NCBI GenBank assembly: GCA_023412495.1
Contig: JAEYNP010000113.1
Span: 62,001 to 126,000 of the forward strand
Direction of reading: 5' to 3'
DNA from: Pseudomonadota bacterium
GTDB lineage: Bacteria > Desulfobacterota > Desulfobulbia > Desulfobulbales > Desulfocapsaceae
DNA: 64,000 nt
Of this stretch, positions 9,440 through 18,547 are shown one piece after another. Within the stretch, counting starts at the first letter, position 1. Each line of letters starts with the position of its first letter. Both the position numbers and the translations under genes were made by a program. The notes beneath the pieces were generated by a model, which did not search any database, was not told the DNA's origin, and saw only the letters and a program-made list of their open reading frames with translations.

Positions 9440-10732
9440 CTACTGCCCCACCCACTCAATGAGAGTGCGCATTGCCTTCAAGGTGTTGAAGCACCACAGC
9501 TCGGTGAAATCCTCGGGAAGGGGATGATCGAGCGGAATGGTTTCGCTGGCAGAAAGGGCCTTGGCGCCGTCGAAATCGACATAGGCGATGCGAACGGTCA
9601 GCTCGCCGGGCGGACGGCCGAAGACCTCGCCGGGCAACAGGGCCACGCCGGTTTCCTCGAGCAGTCTTTCGCACAGCTCATTGCCGCTGGCAATGCCGCG
9701 CCTCGCCAAGTCTTCGGCAAGCGGCGAAAAACTCGGGAAGAGATAAAAGCCTCCCTCCGGCGCATGCACCTGAACACCCGCGGCCTGCAGCATCGCAACA
9801 CACTCGTTGCCGACGGCTGCGAGGATCCGCCGGGCATGCCAGAGGTATCTTTCGATGCGGATATCGCCGCAGAAAGCGGAGATCGCCGCGTGCTGAACGG
9901 GCGAGCTGACCGAGGTGAAGGTTTCGCTGGCCACCGCCGCCATGGCTTCGAGCAGCCAGTCCAGTTCCGGGGCGAAGGTGAAGGTGCCGAGCCGCCAGCC
10001 GCCAGCCCCGCACCACTTGGAGAGGCCCGAGCTGACGATGGTCCCCTCGGGATAGAACCGGGCAACGGAAATGTGCTGCCCGCCGTGGTGGAGCTGCCCG
10101 TAGATTTCGTCCGACAGCAGGACGACGTTGTACTGCCGCGCCACCCTGGCTAAATCCTCAAGTTCGCCGGCGGTATAGGAACAGCCGTCGGGATTGCCGG
10201 GATAATTGAGGATGAGGATGCGCGGCCGGTAATCATCCTGTTCCCTGGCGCAGTGGCGCTCGAGCATCTCGGCGGTAATGTGCCACTTATCCTCGAAGCG
10301 GGTATGGATTAAAACGACCTTTCGACCGATTATGGTTGCCTGGGGAATATAGGAAACCCAGCAGGGCGTGGGGACGATCACCTCGCCGTAGAACACCAGC
10401 TGCAGGAGAAACATCAACTCCTTTGAGCCGGGGCCGATCAATACATCCTGCGGCCGTGCCTCGACCCCGTCTTTGCGCCGATGGAAGCCGGCCACCGCCT
10501 CGCGCAGCGTGGCCAGGCCCTTGGCCGGCAGATAATCCTTCTCGTGAGCGTGCAGTTTCAAGGCCTCGACAACCGCCAGGGGCACCGGAAAAGGCGATTG
10601 CCCGAGGCCCAGGCGATAGACCGTTTGCCCCTCCTGCTGCATCTGCCGGCTGCGATCGTTGATGGCGATGGTCGGCGATTGATTGAGGCCGCGAATATTC
10701 AGATTCAGGCTGACTTGTTTGTTGAGGACCAT
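9440..10732 (-). CDS. Class I/II PLP-dependent aminotransferase
   Basis: 430 residues from the ATG at 10732, chosen because CGGAGGTGAAA lies directly upstream. Fold-type I aminotransferase features: the substrate-side GPGSKELMFLLQLVF, NYPGNPDGCSYTAGELEDLA, VVLLSDEIYGQLHH with the PLP-pyridine Asp, and SGLSKWCGAGGWRLG with the Schiff-base Lys and phosphate-binding Arg. The C-terminal Arg expected to hold the alpha-carboxylate is in LTVRIAYVDFDG. Most like aspartate/aromatic-type aminotransferases; the exact amino acid is not determinable. The N-terminal stretch NLNIRGLNQSPTIAINDRS is distinctive of this subgroup. Confidence 0.85.
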   Translation of the reverse strand: MVLNKQVSLNLNIRGLNQSPTIAINDRSRQMQQEGQTVYRLGLGQSPFPVPLAVVEALKLHAHEKDYLPAKGLATLREAVAGFHRRKDGVEARPQDVLIGPGSKELMFLLQLVFYGEVIVPTPCWVSYIPQATIIGRKVVLIHTRFEDKWHITAEMLERHCAREQDDYRPRILILNYPGNPDGCSYTAGELEDLARVARQYNVVLLSDEIYGQLHHGGQHISVARFYPEGTIVSSGLSKWCGAGGWRLGTFTFAPELDWLLEAMAAVASETFTSVSSPVQHAAISAFCGDIRIERYLWHARRILAAVGNECVAMLQAAGVQVHAPEGGFYLFPSFSPLAEDLARRGIASGNELCERLLEETGVALLPGEVFGRPPGELTVRIAYVDFDGAKALSASETIPLDHPLPEDFTELWCFNTLKAMRTLIEWVGQ

Positions 10733-10734
10733 TT

Positions 10735-10932
10735 TCACCTCCGGGTTACGGTTTGGCATTTACTCGATTGTACCCTTTCAAGACAGGTATTGGCACCCCA
10801 GACTTCGTCTTCAGGACATGAGCAGATCATAACATTCATAAAGCCGTAAAAAGGTGCTCCAACCCGTGGAGATTCTACCCAGGACGCCTTTTCGAGTTTG
10901 ATACGTTCCGGCTGGGACTGTTCGTGCATCAT
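10735..10932 (-). CDS. Possible 65-residue Cys-containing protein translationally coupled to the aminotransferase
   Basis: Reading frame starting with a double ATG and ending in a TGA that lies inside the aminotransferase's ribosome-binding site (CGGAGGTGA, two bases before its ATG). This arrangement is typical of coupled genes. The protein has four Cys (MICSCPEDEVWGANTC and SSKCQ) and no recognised domain. AGGAC lies upstream of the start but at a long distance. Supported only by position and a plausible codon pattern. Confidence 0.35.
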   Translation of the reverse strand: MMHEQSQPERIKLEKASWVESPRVGAPFYGFMNVMICSCPEDEVWGANTCLERVQSSKCQTVTRR

Positions 10933-11509
10933 TGCATTATGCAGTCCTGAAACCAGGCAAAATCATTGAAAATTTCAATACCGCCGCCTAGGCTCGGTTT
11001 TTATCGTCTTACTTATCTTCTCGACATTGTAGGCAAACACTCCACATCTCACTGTGGGCACGGCCTTTGCGAAAGAGCACCTGTTTTCCGCGATCAGCTT
11101 GGCTCCACTGAAGCTGGGTGCCAGCGGGAATCGTGGTTCCGGGGCCACCTTCACGGCGATCGCCGCCGTGCTGGGTTTCAACTTCATCTGGGCGAACGGC
11201 ATGCACTGCGCCACCTTCACCCTGTTCGGCCTGGAGACCGGGTACGTGCCGCAAGGTCCGACCACCCCCGACCTGGAATGACCGACATGGGCCGTATACA
11301 GCGCCGTTCCCCTGGGACCGACCTTGATGTGTTTTCGGTTTCTTCAAGTCATGGTCGTTTTCATGCGAACGGGCGAACTGCCCCATCACGATCACGGCCA
11401 TGTGGACGGTGTCGACGATACGATAAAACCAGGAGGCATCGCCACGGGCGGTAAGCGTCACCTTCAAACAGCGCGAATTGAGCGGCAGCGGCCGGAAGGA
11501 GCTCAAGCA
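10933..11509 (+). other. Unresolved, probably decayed stretch upstream of the TRAP remnant
   Basis: No intact gene. One open stretch on the plus strand (11054-11281, GTG start, beginning VGTAFAKEHLFSAISLAP) looks protein-like and includes GLETGYVPQGPTTPDLE, but belongs to no family I recognise. Directly before the dctM start another frame ends in TFKQRELSGSGRKELKQ and a TGA overlapping the dctM GTG, as an upstream TRAP gene's end would. Both may be scraps of older genes. Confidence 0.35.
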
Positions 11510-11804
11510 GTGAGTGCTCTCGTCATTTTCACAATTCTTCTTGTCCTGATGTTGACCGGAATGCCGATCTCGATATCCCTCGGCCTTACGGTCTTGACTT
11601 TCCTCTTCACCATGACCCAGGCGCCTCTCGAGTCGGTCGCGCTCAAGCTCTTCTCGGGTATCGAAAAATTCGAGATCATGGCCATTCCCTTTTTTATTCT
11701 GGCCGGAAATTTTCTCACCCATGGCGGTGTTGCCAGGCGGATGATCAATTTCGCCACCTCAATTGTCGGCCACTGGCACGGCGGCCTGACCCTTTCCGGC
11801 GTTC
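11510..11804 (+). pseudogene. dctM: TRAP transporter large permease (DctM), 5' fragment only
   Basis: GTG start at 11510 with AAGGAG eight bases upstream. About 98 residues match the N-terminus of DctM, the 12-helix subunit of tripartite ATP-independent transporters. Helix 1 is VIFTILLVLMLTGMPISISL. Helix 2 is followed by FSGIEKFEIMAIPFFILAGN and GGVARRMINFATSIVGHWHG, both strongly typical. Family identity stops after GGLTLSGVL, near 11804, where NVLASMFFAAISGSS-like text would be expected. From there the sequence is malic enzyme in another frame. The dctP and remaining dctM sequences are missing, so the transporter is dead. Confidence 0.75.
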
Positions 11805-12545
11805 TCTCCCGCCATGATGGAAGAGGGGCTTGCCATCGAAGAAGCCCGTAAACACTGCTGCTTTGTCGACTCCAAAGGCCTCGTGGTGCAAAGCCGCACC
11901 GACCTCAACGGCCATAAGCTCGAATTCCGCCCACGAATACGAGTTTATTTCCGACTTCCTCACCGCTGTAAAAACCTTACGGCCGACCGCCATCATCGGC
12001 GTTTCCGGCCAGGCCGGCAATTCACCAAGGAAGTGCTGGAGGCTATGGCGGAGATAAACGAGCGGCCGATCATCTTCTCGCTCTCCAACCCGACCTCGAA
12101 AACAGAATGCACCACCGAACAGGCCTATATCTACACGGACGGCCGGGCAGTGTTCGCCAGCGGCAGCCCCTTCCCGGAAATGAGATACAAAGGCTGCAAA
12201 TTCGTGCCGAGGCAGGGCAACAACGTTTACATTTTCCCCGGGGTCGGTATGGGGGTCATGGCCAGTGGGGCGACCCAGGTGACCAATGAGATGTTCCTGG
12301 CGGCCGCGCGAACTCTTGCCAACGAAGTTTCCGAGACAGATCTCCGCATCGGCCGGATCTACCCGCCCCTGCCAAGATCGAGAGACGTCTCCAAGGAGAT
12401 CGCCATCGCCGTGGCCGATTTGGCCTACAGAAGAGGACATGCCTCGCGGCCGCGGCCCGAAAACCTCGAAGAGTATATCGACAGCCTGATGTACACTCCG
12501 GAGTACCAATCACGTATAGAAGGATTGGGGAGAAGAACATATTGA
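11802..12545 (+). pseudogene. NAD(P)-dependent malic enzyme, 3' fragment with two frameshifts
   Basis: The C-terminal half of a malic enzyme (malate to pyruvate and CO2) is readable across three pieces. AMMEEGLAIEEARKHCCF with VDSKGLVVQSRTDL comes first (about 11811-11925). Then AHEYEFISDFLTAVK and LRPTAIIGVSGQAG follow in another frame (about 11928-12030). Then EVLEAMAEINERPIIF, SLSNPTSKTECTTEQAY, GRAVFASGSPFPE and QGNNVYIFPGVGMGV run in the first frame to the TGA near 12545. The N-terminal catalytic domain is missing; the fragment begins where the dctM fragment ends. Two compensating frameshifts around 11926 and 12030 confirm decay, unless they are sequencing errors. Confidence 0.75.
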
Positions 12546-12842
12546 ACTGCATTCGGATCCTTTCTGAAGGATGCTTCAGGTCGCAGGCTGAGTTTCTGGA
12601 TATTTTGCACCGGGAAAGTCGATCAGGGAGAATCCGAAACATTGCCGGAAGTGACGGCTTCTTCAATAACTCAATGACGACCAGGATATGGAAAATCAGT
12701 AAGGATGGAGAGTATCACGAATTCATAATGGTCTTTTATGAAAGGGACTTCTACAAAGAAAAAACCGGCGAGAGTACACCCGACTACTTAGCTGGTTCTG
12801 TAAGGCAGGATGAAGTCCCATTTCATTTCCGCGATGTATTTT
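12542..12842 (+). other. Gap between malic-enzyme remnant and kup, with one doubtful frame
   Basis: A plus-strand frame (12542-12895, 117 residues) overlaps the 3' end of kup by 53 bases in antisense. Its text (RIWKISKDGEYHEFIMVFYE) looks mildly protein-like but matches no family I know. It may be a further remnant; I do not call it as a gene. Confidence 0.25.
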
Positions 12843-14789
12843 TCAGAGTTCGATTTGAATCCCGAATTCCACCACCCGGTCTGGTGGAACCTTGAAGAAC
12901 GAGGAGGCATTCCATGCGTTTCGCGACATGAAGATAAAGATGTGTTTTCGCCACTTGGCCATGGGCGATTTACCTGTCGGGAATAGTATTTCACGACCAA
13001 AGAAGAAGGAAGTCGAATGGATATCGATCGTCAGACCTTTGTCGCCAAGCAAATATATGAGTTTAGGAACATTCGGGCTTTCCATGAAACCATAATGGAC
13101 CTTGACCCGATAGAATCCCTGCCCCATGTCTTCCAAATACACCTTTTCATGAACAGGAACTGTCGGTGTCTCGGCCGAAAGGATGGAGAACAGCAGCACG
13201 CGCTCATGCAACGCCTCGTTGTGTTTGAGATGGTGCAGCAAGGTGTGGGGAATGCCTTCGGGGTTGATCGACATGAAGACTGCAGTGCCTGCAGTGCGCT
13301 GGGGACTGTATTTGGCAAGATCTTTAAGGAAAACATCGGTCGGCAACCGCATGAGTCCATAATGCTTGGCCAGCAATGCCCGACCGTCGCGCCATGTTGT
13401 CATGGCTATGAGAATGGCTGTGGCAATGCAGATGGTGATCCAGCCACCATCCACCACCTTGAAGGTGTTGGCGGCCAGAAAAGAACTGTCAAAGATCAGA
13501 AAAAGCGTGAGAAGAGCAAGGCTCTGCCACAACGGCCAGTTCCATTTGATCCTGGTGACCTGGAAATACATGATGGAAGTAATGGTCATGGAGGCCGTAA
13601 CCGCAAACCCATAAGCAGCAGCGAGTCGTGAAGATTCCTTGAAAACAATGACCAGCGTCAGGCACGCGATCATTACCAGCCAGTTTACCGATGGAATGTA
13701 AATCTGGCCCTTGGCTTTCTCCGAGGTATGAATGATGAGCATCCGCGGGGCGAAGCCGAGTTGAATAGCCTGTTGAGTGAGTGAATAGACCCCGGAAATC
13801 ATAGCCTGTGAGGCAATGATCGTTGAAACAGTCGCCAGGGCCACCAGGGGATACAGCAATGTTTTCGGGACAAGGGCAAAGAATGGATTGATCGCGTCGA
13901 CACCTGGATTCTGGAGCAGGTAGGCCCCCTGACCGAGATAATTGAGCAACAGGCCGGGCAGAACCACCACATACCACGTCAGACGAATGGGCAGGCGGCC
14001 AAAGTGCCCCATATCTGCGTACAGGGCTTCGCATCCGGTAATACAGAGCACCACCGAAGCGAGGGCGACCGCCCCATGCAGATGATTGACGGCAAAGTAG
14101 TTGATCATGTAGTACGGATTGAGGGCTGCAAGTATTCCCGGCTCTTTGCTGATGGCTAACAGTCCGAGAATGCCCAATGCGCCAAACCAGAGAATCATGA
14201 CCGGACCAAAGACCTTGCCAATCACTGCCGTGCCATGCCGTTGGGCGAAAAACAGCGCGGCAAGAATCATGCAGGTCAACGGCACTACAAAAGGCGCGGC
14301 CGCATCGGTGGCCATATTCATTCCTTCAATGGCTGAAAGGACCGATATGGCAGGCGTGATAATACCATCGCCATAGAGCAGCGAGGCACCAGAGGCCGTC
14401 AAGATGGTCATGATAGCCCATCGTCTTGAATCGTTTGTTAAACAGCTACGCAGCATCGCCAGCAGGGAAAAAGTACCCCCTTCTCCATCATTGTCTGCCT
14501 TGAGAACGAAAAAAACGTATTTCAGGCTGACAACGAAGAACAGCGACCAAAAGATCATGGACAGAATCCCCAGGATGTTGTCCGGCGTGGTCGCAACACC
14601 ATGGCTTCCAAAAAAGCACTCCTTTATTGTGTACAGCGGGCTGGTACCGATATCGCCATAAATGATCCCCAGCGCCGCAAGGGCCAAATGGGCAAGGGGC
14701 GTTTCAGAGTGGGTGTCTGGCTGTGTTTGTGCGTGTCGAACGGACGAGTCCACGGAATCTCCTGTGACTGACAAAGGCTGGAGGCCCAA
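12843..14789 (-). CDS. kup: Low-affinity potassium transporter Kup
   Basis: 648 residues, family norm about 620-640. It takes up K+ with protons across the inner membrane. The KUP signature is clear: ALGIIYGDIGTSPLYTIKE near residue 40, KADNDGEGGTFSLLAMLRS, TASGASLLYGDGIITPAISV and VNWLVMIACLTLVIVFKES, with twelve predicted helices followed by a C-terminal cytoplasmic domain (IFIFMSRNAWNASSFFKVPP near the end). The start is a TTG at 14789 with GGAGCGGCTCAA upstream. It lies 80 bases after lctP on the same strand but a terminator-like hairpin separates them. Further K+ systems (trk, kdp) lie 3-10 kb away. Confidence 0.95.
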   Translation of the reverse strand: MGLQPLSVTGDSVDSSVRHAQTQPDTHSETPLAHLALAALGIIYGDIGTSPLYTIKECFFGSHGVATTPDNILGILSMIFWSLFFVVSLKYVFFVLKADNDGEGGTFSLLAMLRSCLTNDSRRWAIMTILTASGASLLYGDGIITPAISVLSAIEGMNMATDAAAPFVVPLTCMILAALFFAQRHGTAVIGKVFGPVMILWFGALGILGLLAISKEPGILAALNPYYMINYFAVNHLHGAVALASVVLCITGCEALYADMGHFGRLPIRLTWYVVVLPGLLLNYLGQGAYLLQNPGVDAINPFFALVPKTLLYPLVALATVSTIIASQAMISGVYSLTQQAIQLGFAPRMLIIHTSEKAKGQIYIPSVNWLVMIACLTLVIVFKESSRLAAAYGFAVTASMTITSIMYFQVTRIKWNWPLWQSLALLTLFLIFDSSFLAANTFKVVDGGWITICIATAILIAMTTWRDGRALLAKHYGLMRLPTDVFLKDLAKYSPQRTAGTAVFMSINPEGIPHTLLHHLKHNEALHERVLLFSILSAETPTVPVHEKVYLEDMGQGFYRVKVHYGFMESPNVPKLIYLLGDKGLTIDIHSTSFFFGREILFPTGKSPMAKWRKHIFIFMSRNAWNASSFFKVPPDRVVEFGIQIEL

Positions 14790-14824
14790 TTGAGCCGCTC
14801 CGGGAAAGGCAACCTGGCAAAGAA

Positions 14825-14851
14825 GCCCCCAGGGCTTTGCACCCCGGGGGC
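14825..14851 (-). terminator. Terminator of lctP
   Basis: Near-perfect 10-bp stem (GCCCCCAGGG / CCCCGGGGGC, one mismatch) with a 7-base loop, 19 bases after the lctP stop. Followed on the minus strand by TTCTTTGCC. It separates lctP from kup. Confidence 0.6.
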
Positions 14852-14869
14852 AAGGACAGGAGGCAGTTG

Positions 14870-16510
14870 CTACTGCATAACCAGCAGGGTGAAGGGATAG
14901 ACGTAGGCCTGCAGGAACACCAGCACGCCGACCAGAGCCGCGAGCGCGATGCTGTGGAAGAAGACGTACCGGAGAATATCTCCTTCATGCCCATACCAGT
15001 TTGTCGCGGTACTGGCCACCACGATACTCTGGGCATCGATCATCTTGCCCATGACGCCGCCGGAACTGTTGGCGGCGGCCATAAGCGTCGGGCTGATGCC
15101 GACCTGCTCTGCGGTGATTTTTTGGAAACTGCCGAACAACACGTTGGACGAGGTATCCGAACCGGTCAGGGCGACACCCAGCCACCCGATCAGCGTGCCG
15201 AAGAAGGGATAGAGGACGCCCGTCTTGGCCAGGGCGAGGCCCATGGTGGCATCGAGTCCGGAGTAACGGGTGAGGAAGCCGATGCCCAGCATGGCCGCAA
15301 CGGTCAACAGCGAATACCTGATCTGGACGATGGTCGCGCCGTAGACGCCGAAGATCTTCTTCACCGACAGGCCCATGACAATGGCGGAAATAAATGCGGC
15401 CAGAAGGATTCCGGTGCCGGTCGCGGACAGGATATTGAAAGCATATACCGCAGCTTCCGCTTTGGCAGTGGGAACAACCGGGGGCACGCGCTCGATGAGA
15501 TTGTGGATCAGAGTCACCGGAAATTTGGCGACAAAAATACTATCCATGAACGCCTTCCACTGGGGCAGACCCCAGACAAACACGAGCACGCTCAGGATTA
15601 TCCAGGGAACCCATGATTTCCGGATGAGGGCGCCGTCGTACTTCTGCTTGGCGCGTGCGGATACGCCTTCGGAATTGGAACCGTTTTCCAGGGTATAGAT
15701 CGTCTTCGGATGCCACTTCATCATGAAGAAGGATGTGGCCGACATGGAAACGATAGCGGCGATGACATCGACCAGCCACGGGCCATGGAGGGTTGAAACG
15801 AGGTATTGCGGGATGGCGAAGGATACACCGGCAACGAGAAGGGCAGGCCAGATTTCCCACATTTTCTTGAAGCCGCAGAATGCCCAGACCAGCCAGAAGG
15901 GGACGATGACCGAGAAAAACGGCAGCTGATGACCGACCTGCGCGCTCAATTTCAAGATGTCGATGCCGGTAACGCCGCTCAGGGCGATGATCGGTGTTCC
16001 GAGTGCGCCAAAGGCCACCGGAGCGGTGTTGGCGATCAGGGCAAGACCGGAAGCCTGCAGGGGTTTGAAACCTAGACCTATGAGGATGGCGGCGGTTACG
16101 GCCACCGGGGTGCCGAAACCGGCAGCACCTTCGAAAAATGCGCCGAAACAGAAGGCGATGAGCACCACCTGCAGACGCGCATCATTGGTAATTCCCGTCA
16201 AACTGTCCTGAAGCACCGAGAAGAGGCCCGCCTCAACGGTCAGTTTATACATGAAGATAACGTTCAAGATGATCCAGCCGATCGGCATCAAACCGAAGGC
16301 AGCGCCATAGGCCGTGGTAGCGGCCGCCATTTTGAACGGCATTCCGAAAGCGAAAACCGTAACGAGAAGGGCCGATGCCAGGCCCAACAGCGCGGCAATA
16401 TGCGCTTTCAGGTGCATGGCCAAACCGCCTAACAGAATAACGATGGGGATCGATGCCACGATCGTTGACAAAACCCAGCTGTTAAATGGGTCGTAAAGCT
16501 GCGTCCACAT
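14870..16510 (-). CDS. lctP: L-lactate permease
   Basis: 546 residues, the normal size for the LctP/LldP family of lactate/glycolate:proton symporters. Diagnostic text includes FGMPFKMAAATTAYGAAFGL, CFGAFFEGAAGFGTPVAVTA, LGTPIIALSGVTGIDILKLS, SRYSGLDATMGLALA-like segment and LTGSDTSSNVLFGSFQKITA, over 12-14 membrane helices. The N-terminus MWTQLYDPFNSWVLSTIVAS is typical; AGGAGGAG precedes the ATG. It imports lactate as carbon and electron donor. Upstream, at 16792-16806, is an exact sigma-54 promoter with a 19-bp upstream inverted repeat, so transcription needs an enhancer-binding activator. No lactate dehydrogenase gene is adjacent. Confidence 0.95.
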   Translation of the reverse strand: MWTQLYDPFNSWVLSTIVASIPIVILLGGLAMHLKAHIAALLGLASALLVTVFAFGMPFKMAAATTAYGAAFGLMPIGWIILNVIFMYKLTVEAGLFSVLQDSLTGITNDARLQVVLIAFCFGAFFEGAAGFGTPVAVTAAILIGLGFKPLQASGLALIANTAPVAFGALGTPIIALSGVTGIDILKLSAQVGHQLPFFSVIVPFWLVWAFCGFKKMWEIWPALLVAGVSFAIPQYLVSTLHGPWLVDVIAAIVSMSATSFFMMKWHPKTIYTLENGSNSEGVSARAKQKYDGALIRKSWVPWIILSVLVFVWGLPQWKAFMDSIFVAKFPVTLIHNLIERVPPVVPTAKAEAAVYAFNILSATGTGILLAAFISAIVMGLSVKKIFGVYGATIVQIRYSLLTVAAMLGIGFLTRYSGLDATMGLALAKTGVLYPFFGTLIGWLGVALTGSDTSSNVLFGSFQKITAEQVGISPTLMAAANSSGGVMGKMIDAQSIVVASTATNWYGHEGDILRYVFFHSIALAALVGVLVFLQAYVYPFTLLVMQ

Positions 16511-16791
16511 ACTCCTCCTCCTTGCATTACTTTCTGATTGTCCTTGGGTATTGCCTTTCCTGTGCGGATCGACAATCTGTATCAGTCAAAAGCGTGGCCA
16601 CACTCTCGAGCAACTTGTTTTTTACACCATGACAAAAGGAGTAATTCCGCCAAATACCAAGAAATTGGCAAAAAACCAGCAGTGGAACGTATTGCCTGAT
16701 CCTATATTGCGAACTACCACCAAGCCCGGCGCCTCGGCTGGCTCCGCTTCGGCCGGGAGGCAAGTCAAATGTAAAAAACGCAGCTTCCGAA

Positions 16792-16806
16792 GCAAAGGCT
16801 GTGCCA
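16792..16806 (-). promoter_or_regulatory. Sigma-54 promoter of lctP
   Basis: Minus strand reads TGGCACAGCCTTTGC, an exact match to TGGCAC-N5-TTGC with GG and GC correctly spaced. It lies about 280 bases upstream of the lctP start. A closely similar promoter with the same flanking motifs occurs at 27465-27479. Confidence 0.85.
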
Positions 16807-16879
16807 CAACGTGGTGTTGCTATTTTTCCTTCTTTTTCCGAAAGGATAATCGGGATGCTAAAAAAAGGAGAAGGCGCCG

Positions 16880-16898
16880 GCATTGCAATATGTAATGC
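16880..16898 (-). promoter_or_regulatory. Candidate enhancer site upstream of the lctP promoter
   Basis: GCATTGCAATATGTAATGC, an imperfect inverted repeat of two ATTGCAA-like half sites, 74 bases upstream of the -24 element. The reverse complement differs at few positions from the site at 27371-27389, which has nearly the same spacing to its own promoter. Confidence 0.65.
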
Positions 16899-17158
16899 TC
16901 GGCCTGCTTGCGGATTGCATTCTTAACGAGTCCGGAATCACAGCCGGATCAAGAGCGGCGAGAAACACTCGTCGGCATGGCGATCCATTATCACCGAAGA
17001 GAAAATCCGGACCGACGTTCTCTTTCTGCGTCTGCAGCTGCAGTTGTTTCACTGAGAGCGTCCTCCCAGGTGGCGACATCCATCTTGATACAATCTTGAT
17101 GTGATGCCCTGCAATTTTGACACTTTCTTGACATGAAAAGCAGTAGTTTCTCCTGTCC

Positions 17159-18532
17159 ATGATCAATACAAGTCGAATGCTGAAGATGCATCCGGCCACC
17201 CTGGTGCTGTTGAGCTTCCTTCTGCTCATTGTGACGGGCGCCCTGCTGCTCAGGCAGGACATCTCGACCACCGCGGGCCATATCTCATGGATTGACGCCT
17301 TGTTCACCGCCACCTCGGCGGTCTGCGTCACGGGGCTCGCCGTCGTCGATACCGGAACCTTTTTCACCACCTTCGGACAATGGGTGATTCTCGGACTGAT
17401 CCAACTCGGCGGGCTCGGGGTGATGACGATCTCGGTCGCGCTCTTCACCTGGCTCGGACGCTCGGTTTCCATCCGCCACCGGCTGATCATGCAGGACCTC
17501 TTCGCCCACACGCCGCGCCAGGATATTTACCGGCTGGTCAGGAGCGTCATTGTTTTCACCCTGGCGACCGAAGCCGTAGGCGCGATCCTGCTGACCCTGC
17601 ACTGGAGCCGCGAACTGCCGCTGCCGAGGGCCATCTACTTCGGGGTATTCCATGCCGTTTCCGCCTTCTGCAACGCCGGCTTCGCGCTGCTGCCCGACAG
17701 CATGGTCCGCTACGATGGCAGCTGGCTGCTCAATCTGACGATCTGCTCCCTCATTGTCATCGGCGGCATCGGTTTTCCGGTGCTCTACGACCTGCAGTCC
17801 CGTTACCTGGATAGAAAAGCGCGGAAAATGCGGCTGTCGGTCCAGACCAAGACCGTACTCCTCACGACCCTGCTGCTCATCGTCGGCGGCGCGGTTACCT
17901 TCGGCTGCATGGAGAGCGCAAGTCCAATCCTCGCCGGCAAGACGTGGTCGGAACACTGCCTCATCTCCCTGTTCCAGTCGATCACCTGCCGGACCGCGGG
18001 TTTCAATACCGTCGATATCGGCTCTCTCCGGGAAGTGACGATCGTCATGATGATCACCCTGATGTTCATCGGGGCTTCCCCCGGTTCCTGCGGCGGCGGG
18101 GTCAAGACCACCACGCTTGCCCTGCTGTTCTCCTTCACGGTCAGCCGCATCCGCCACATGAAGCGGGTCAACATGTTCAGGAAGTCCATGCCCGAGGCGA
18201 CGGTCACGCGGTCCATGTCGCTGGTCATCCTCTCCACGGCCATCATCAATGTCGTCCTCTTCATGCTGCTGCTCAGTGATTCGTATATCGACACGGGTGG
18301 CGGCCAGGTGCGGATCAACACCCTGCAGTACCTGTTCGAGACGGTCTCGGCCTTCGCCACGGTCGGCCTCTCCACCGGCATCACCTCTTTTTTGACCACC
18401 TGGGACAAGTGCTGGATCGTTCTCATCATGATTATCGGCCGGGTGGGGGTATTGACCTTTTCCTATATCATTGTCGGAAACGATCCGGACCACGGCAAGG
18501 AATACTCTCAGGAAAACATGATGATCGGATAA
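17159..18532 (+). CDS. trkH: Trk/Ktr potassium uptake protein, membrane subunit
   Basis: 457 residues, the KtrB/short TrkH size. Channel-like K+ translocating subunit of the inner membrane. The four selectivity-filter-like repeats are visible: TATSAVCVTGLAVVDTGT, FHAVSAFCNAGFALLPDS, FQSITCRTAGFNTVDIGS and FETVSAFATVGLSTGITS, each with the conserved Gly. FIGASPGSCGGGVKTTTLAL between repeats 3 and 4 is the gating-loop text. The first ATG lacks a strong ribosome-binding site; the in-frame ATG at 17177 is an alternative. trkA follows after 15 bases and forms the nucleotide-binding regulatory ring. Symbol could equally be ktrB. Confidence 0.9.
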   Translation: MINTSRMLKMHPATLVLLSFLLLIVTGALLLRQDISTTAGHISWIDALFTATSAVCVTGLAVVDTGTFFTTFGQWVILGLIQLGGLGVMTISVALFTWLGRSVSIRHRLIMQDLFAHTPRQDIYRLVRSVIVFTLATEAVGAILLTLHWSRELPLPRAIYFGVFHAVSAFCNAGFALLPDSMVRYDGSWLLNLTICSLIVIGGIGFPVLYDLQSRYLDRKARKMRLSVQTKTVLLTTLLLIVGGAVTFGCMESASPILAGKTWSEHCLISLFQSITCRTAGFNTVDIGSLREVTIVMMITLMFIGASPGSCGGGVKTTTLALLFSFTVSRIRHMKRVNMFRKSMPEATVTRSMSLVILSTAIINVVLFMLLLSDSYIDTGGGQVRINTLQYLFETVSAFATVGLSTGITSFLTTWDKCWIVLIMIIGRVGVLTFSYIIVGNDPDHGKEYSQENMMIG

Positions 18533-18547
18533 TCAATCGGAGTAATT

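Larger units (their letters stand above)
16511..17158. other. Divergent intergenic region lctP/trkH
   Basis: About 650 bases without a gene. It holds the lctP sigma-54 promoter and its upstream site (listed separately), leaving a 5' leader of roughly 270 bases for lctP. On the trkH side, about 17134-17158, TTGACACTTTCTTGACATG could be a sigma-70 -35 region but no clear -10 partner is placed. Nothing else recognised. Confidence 0.5.
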
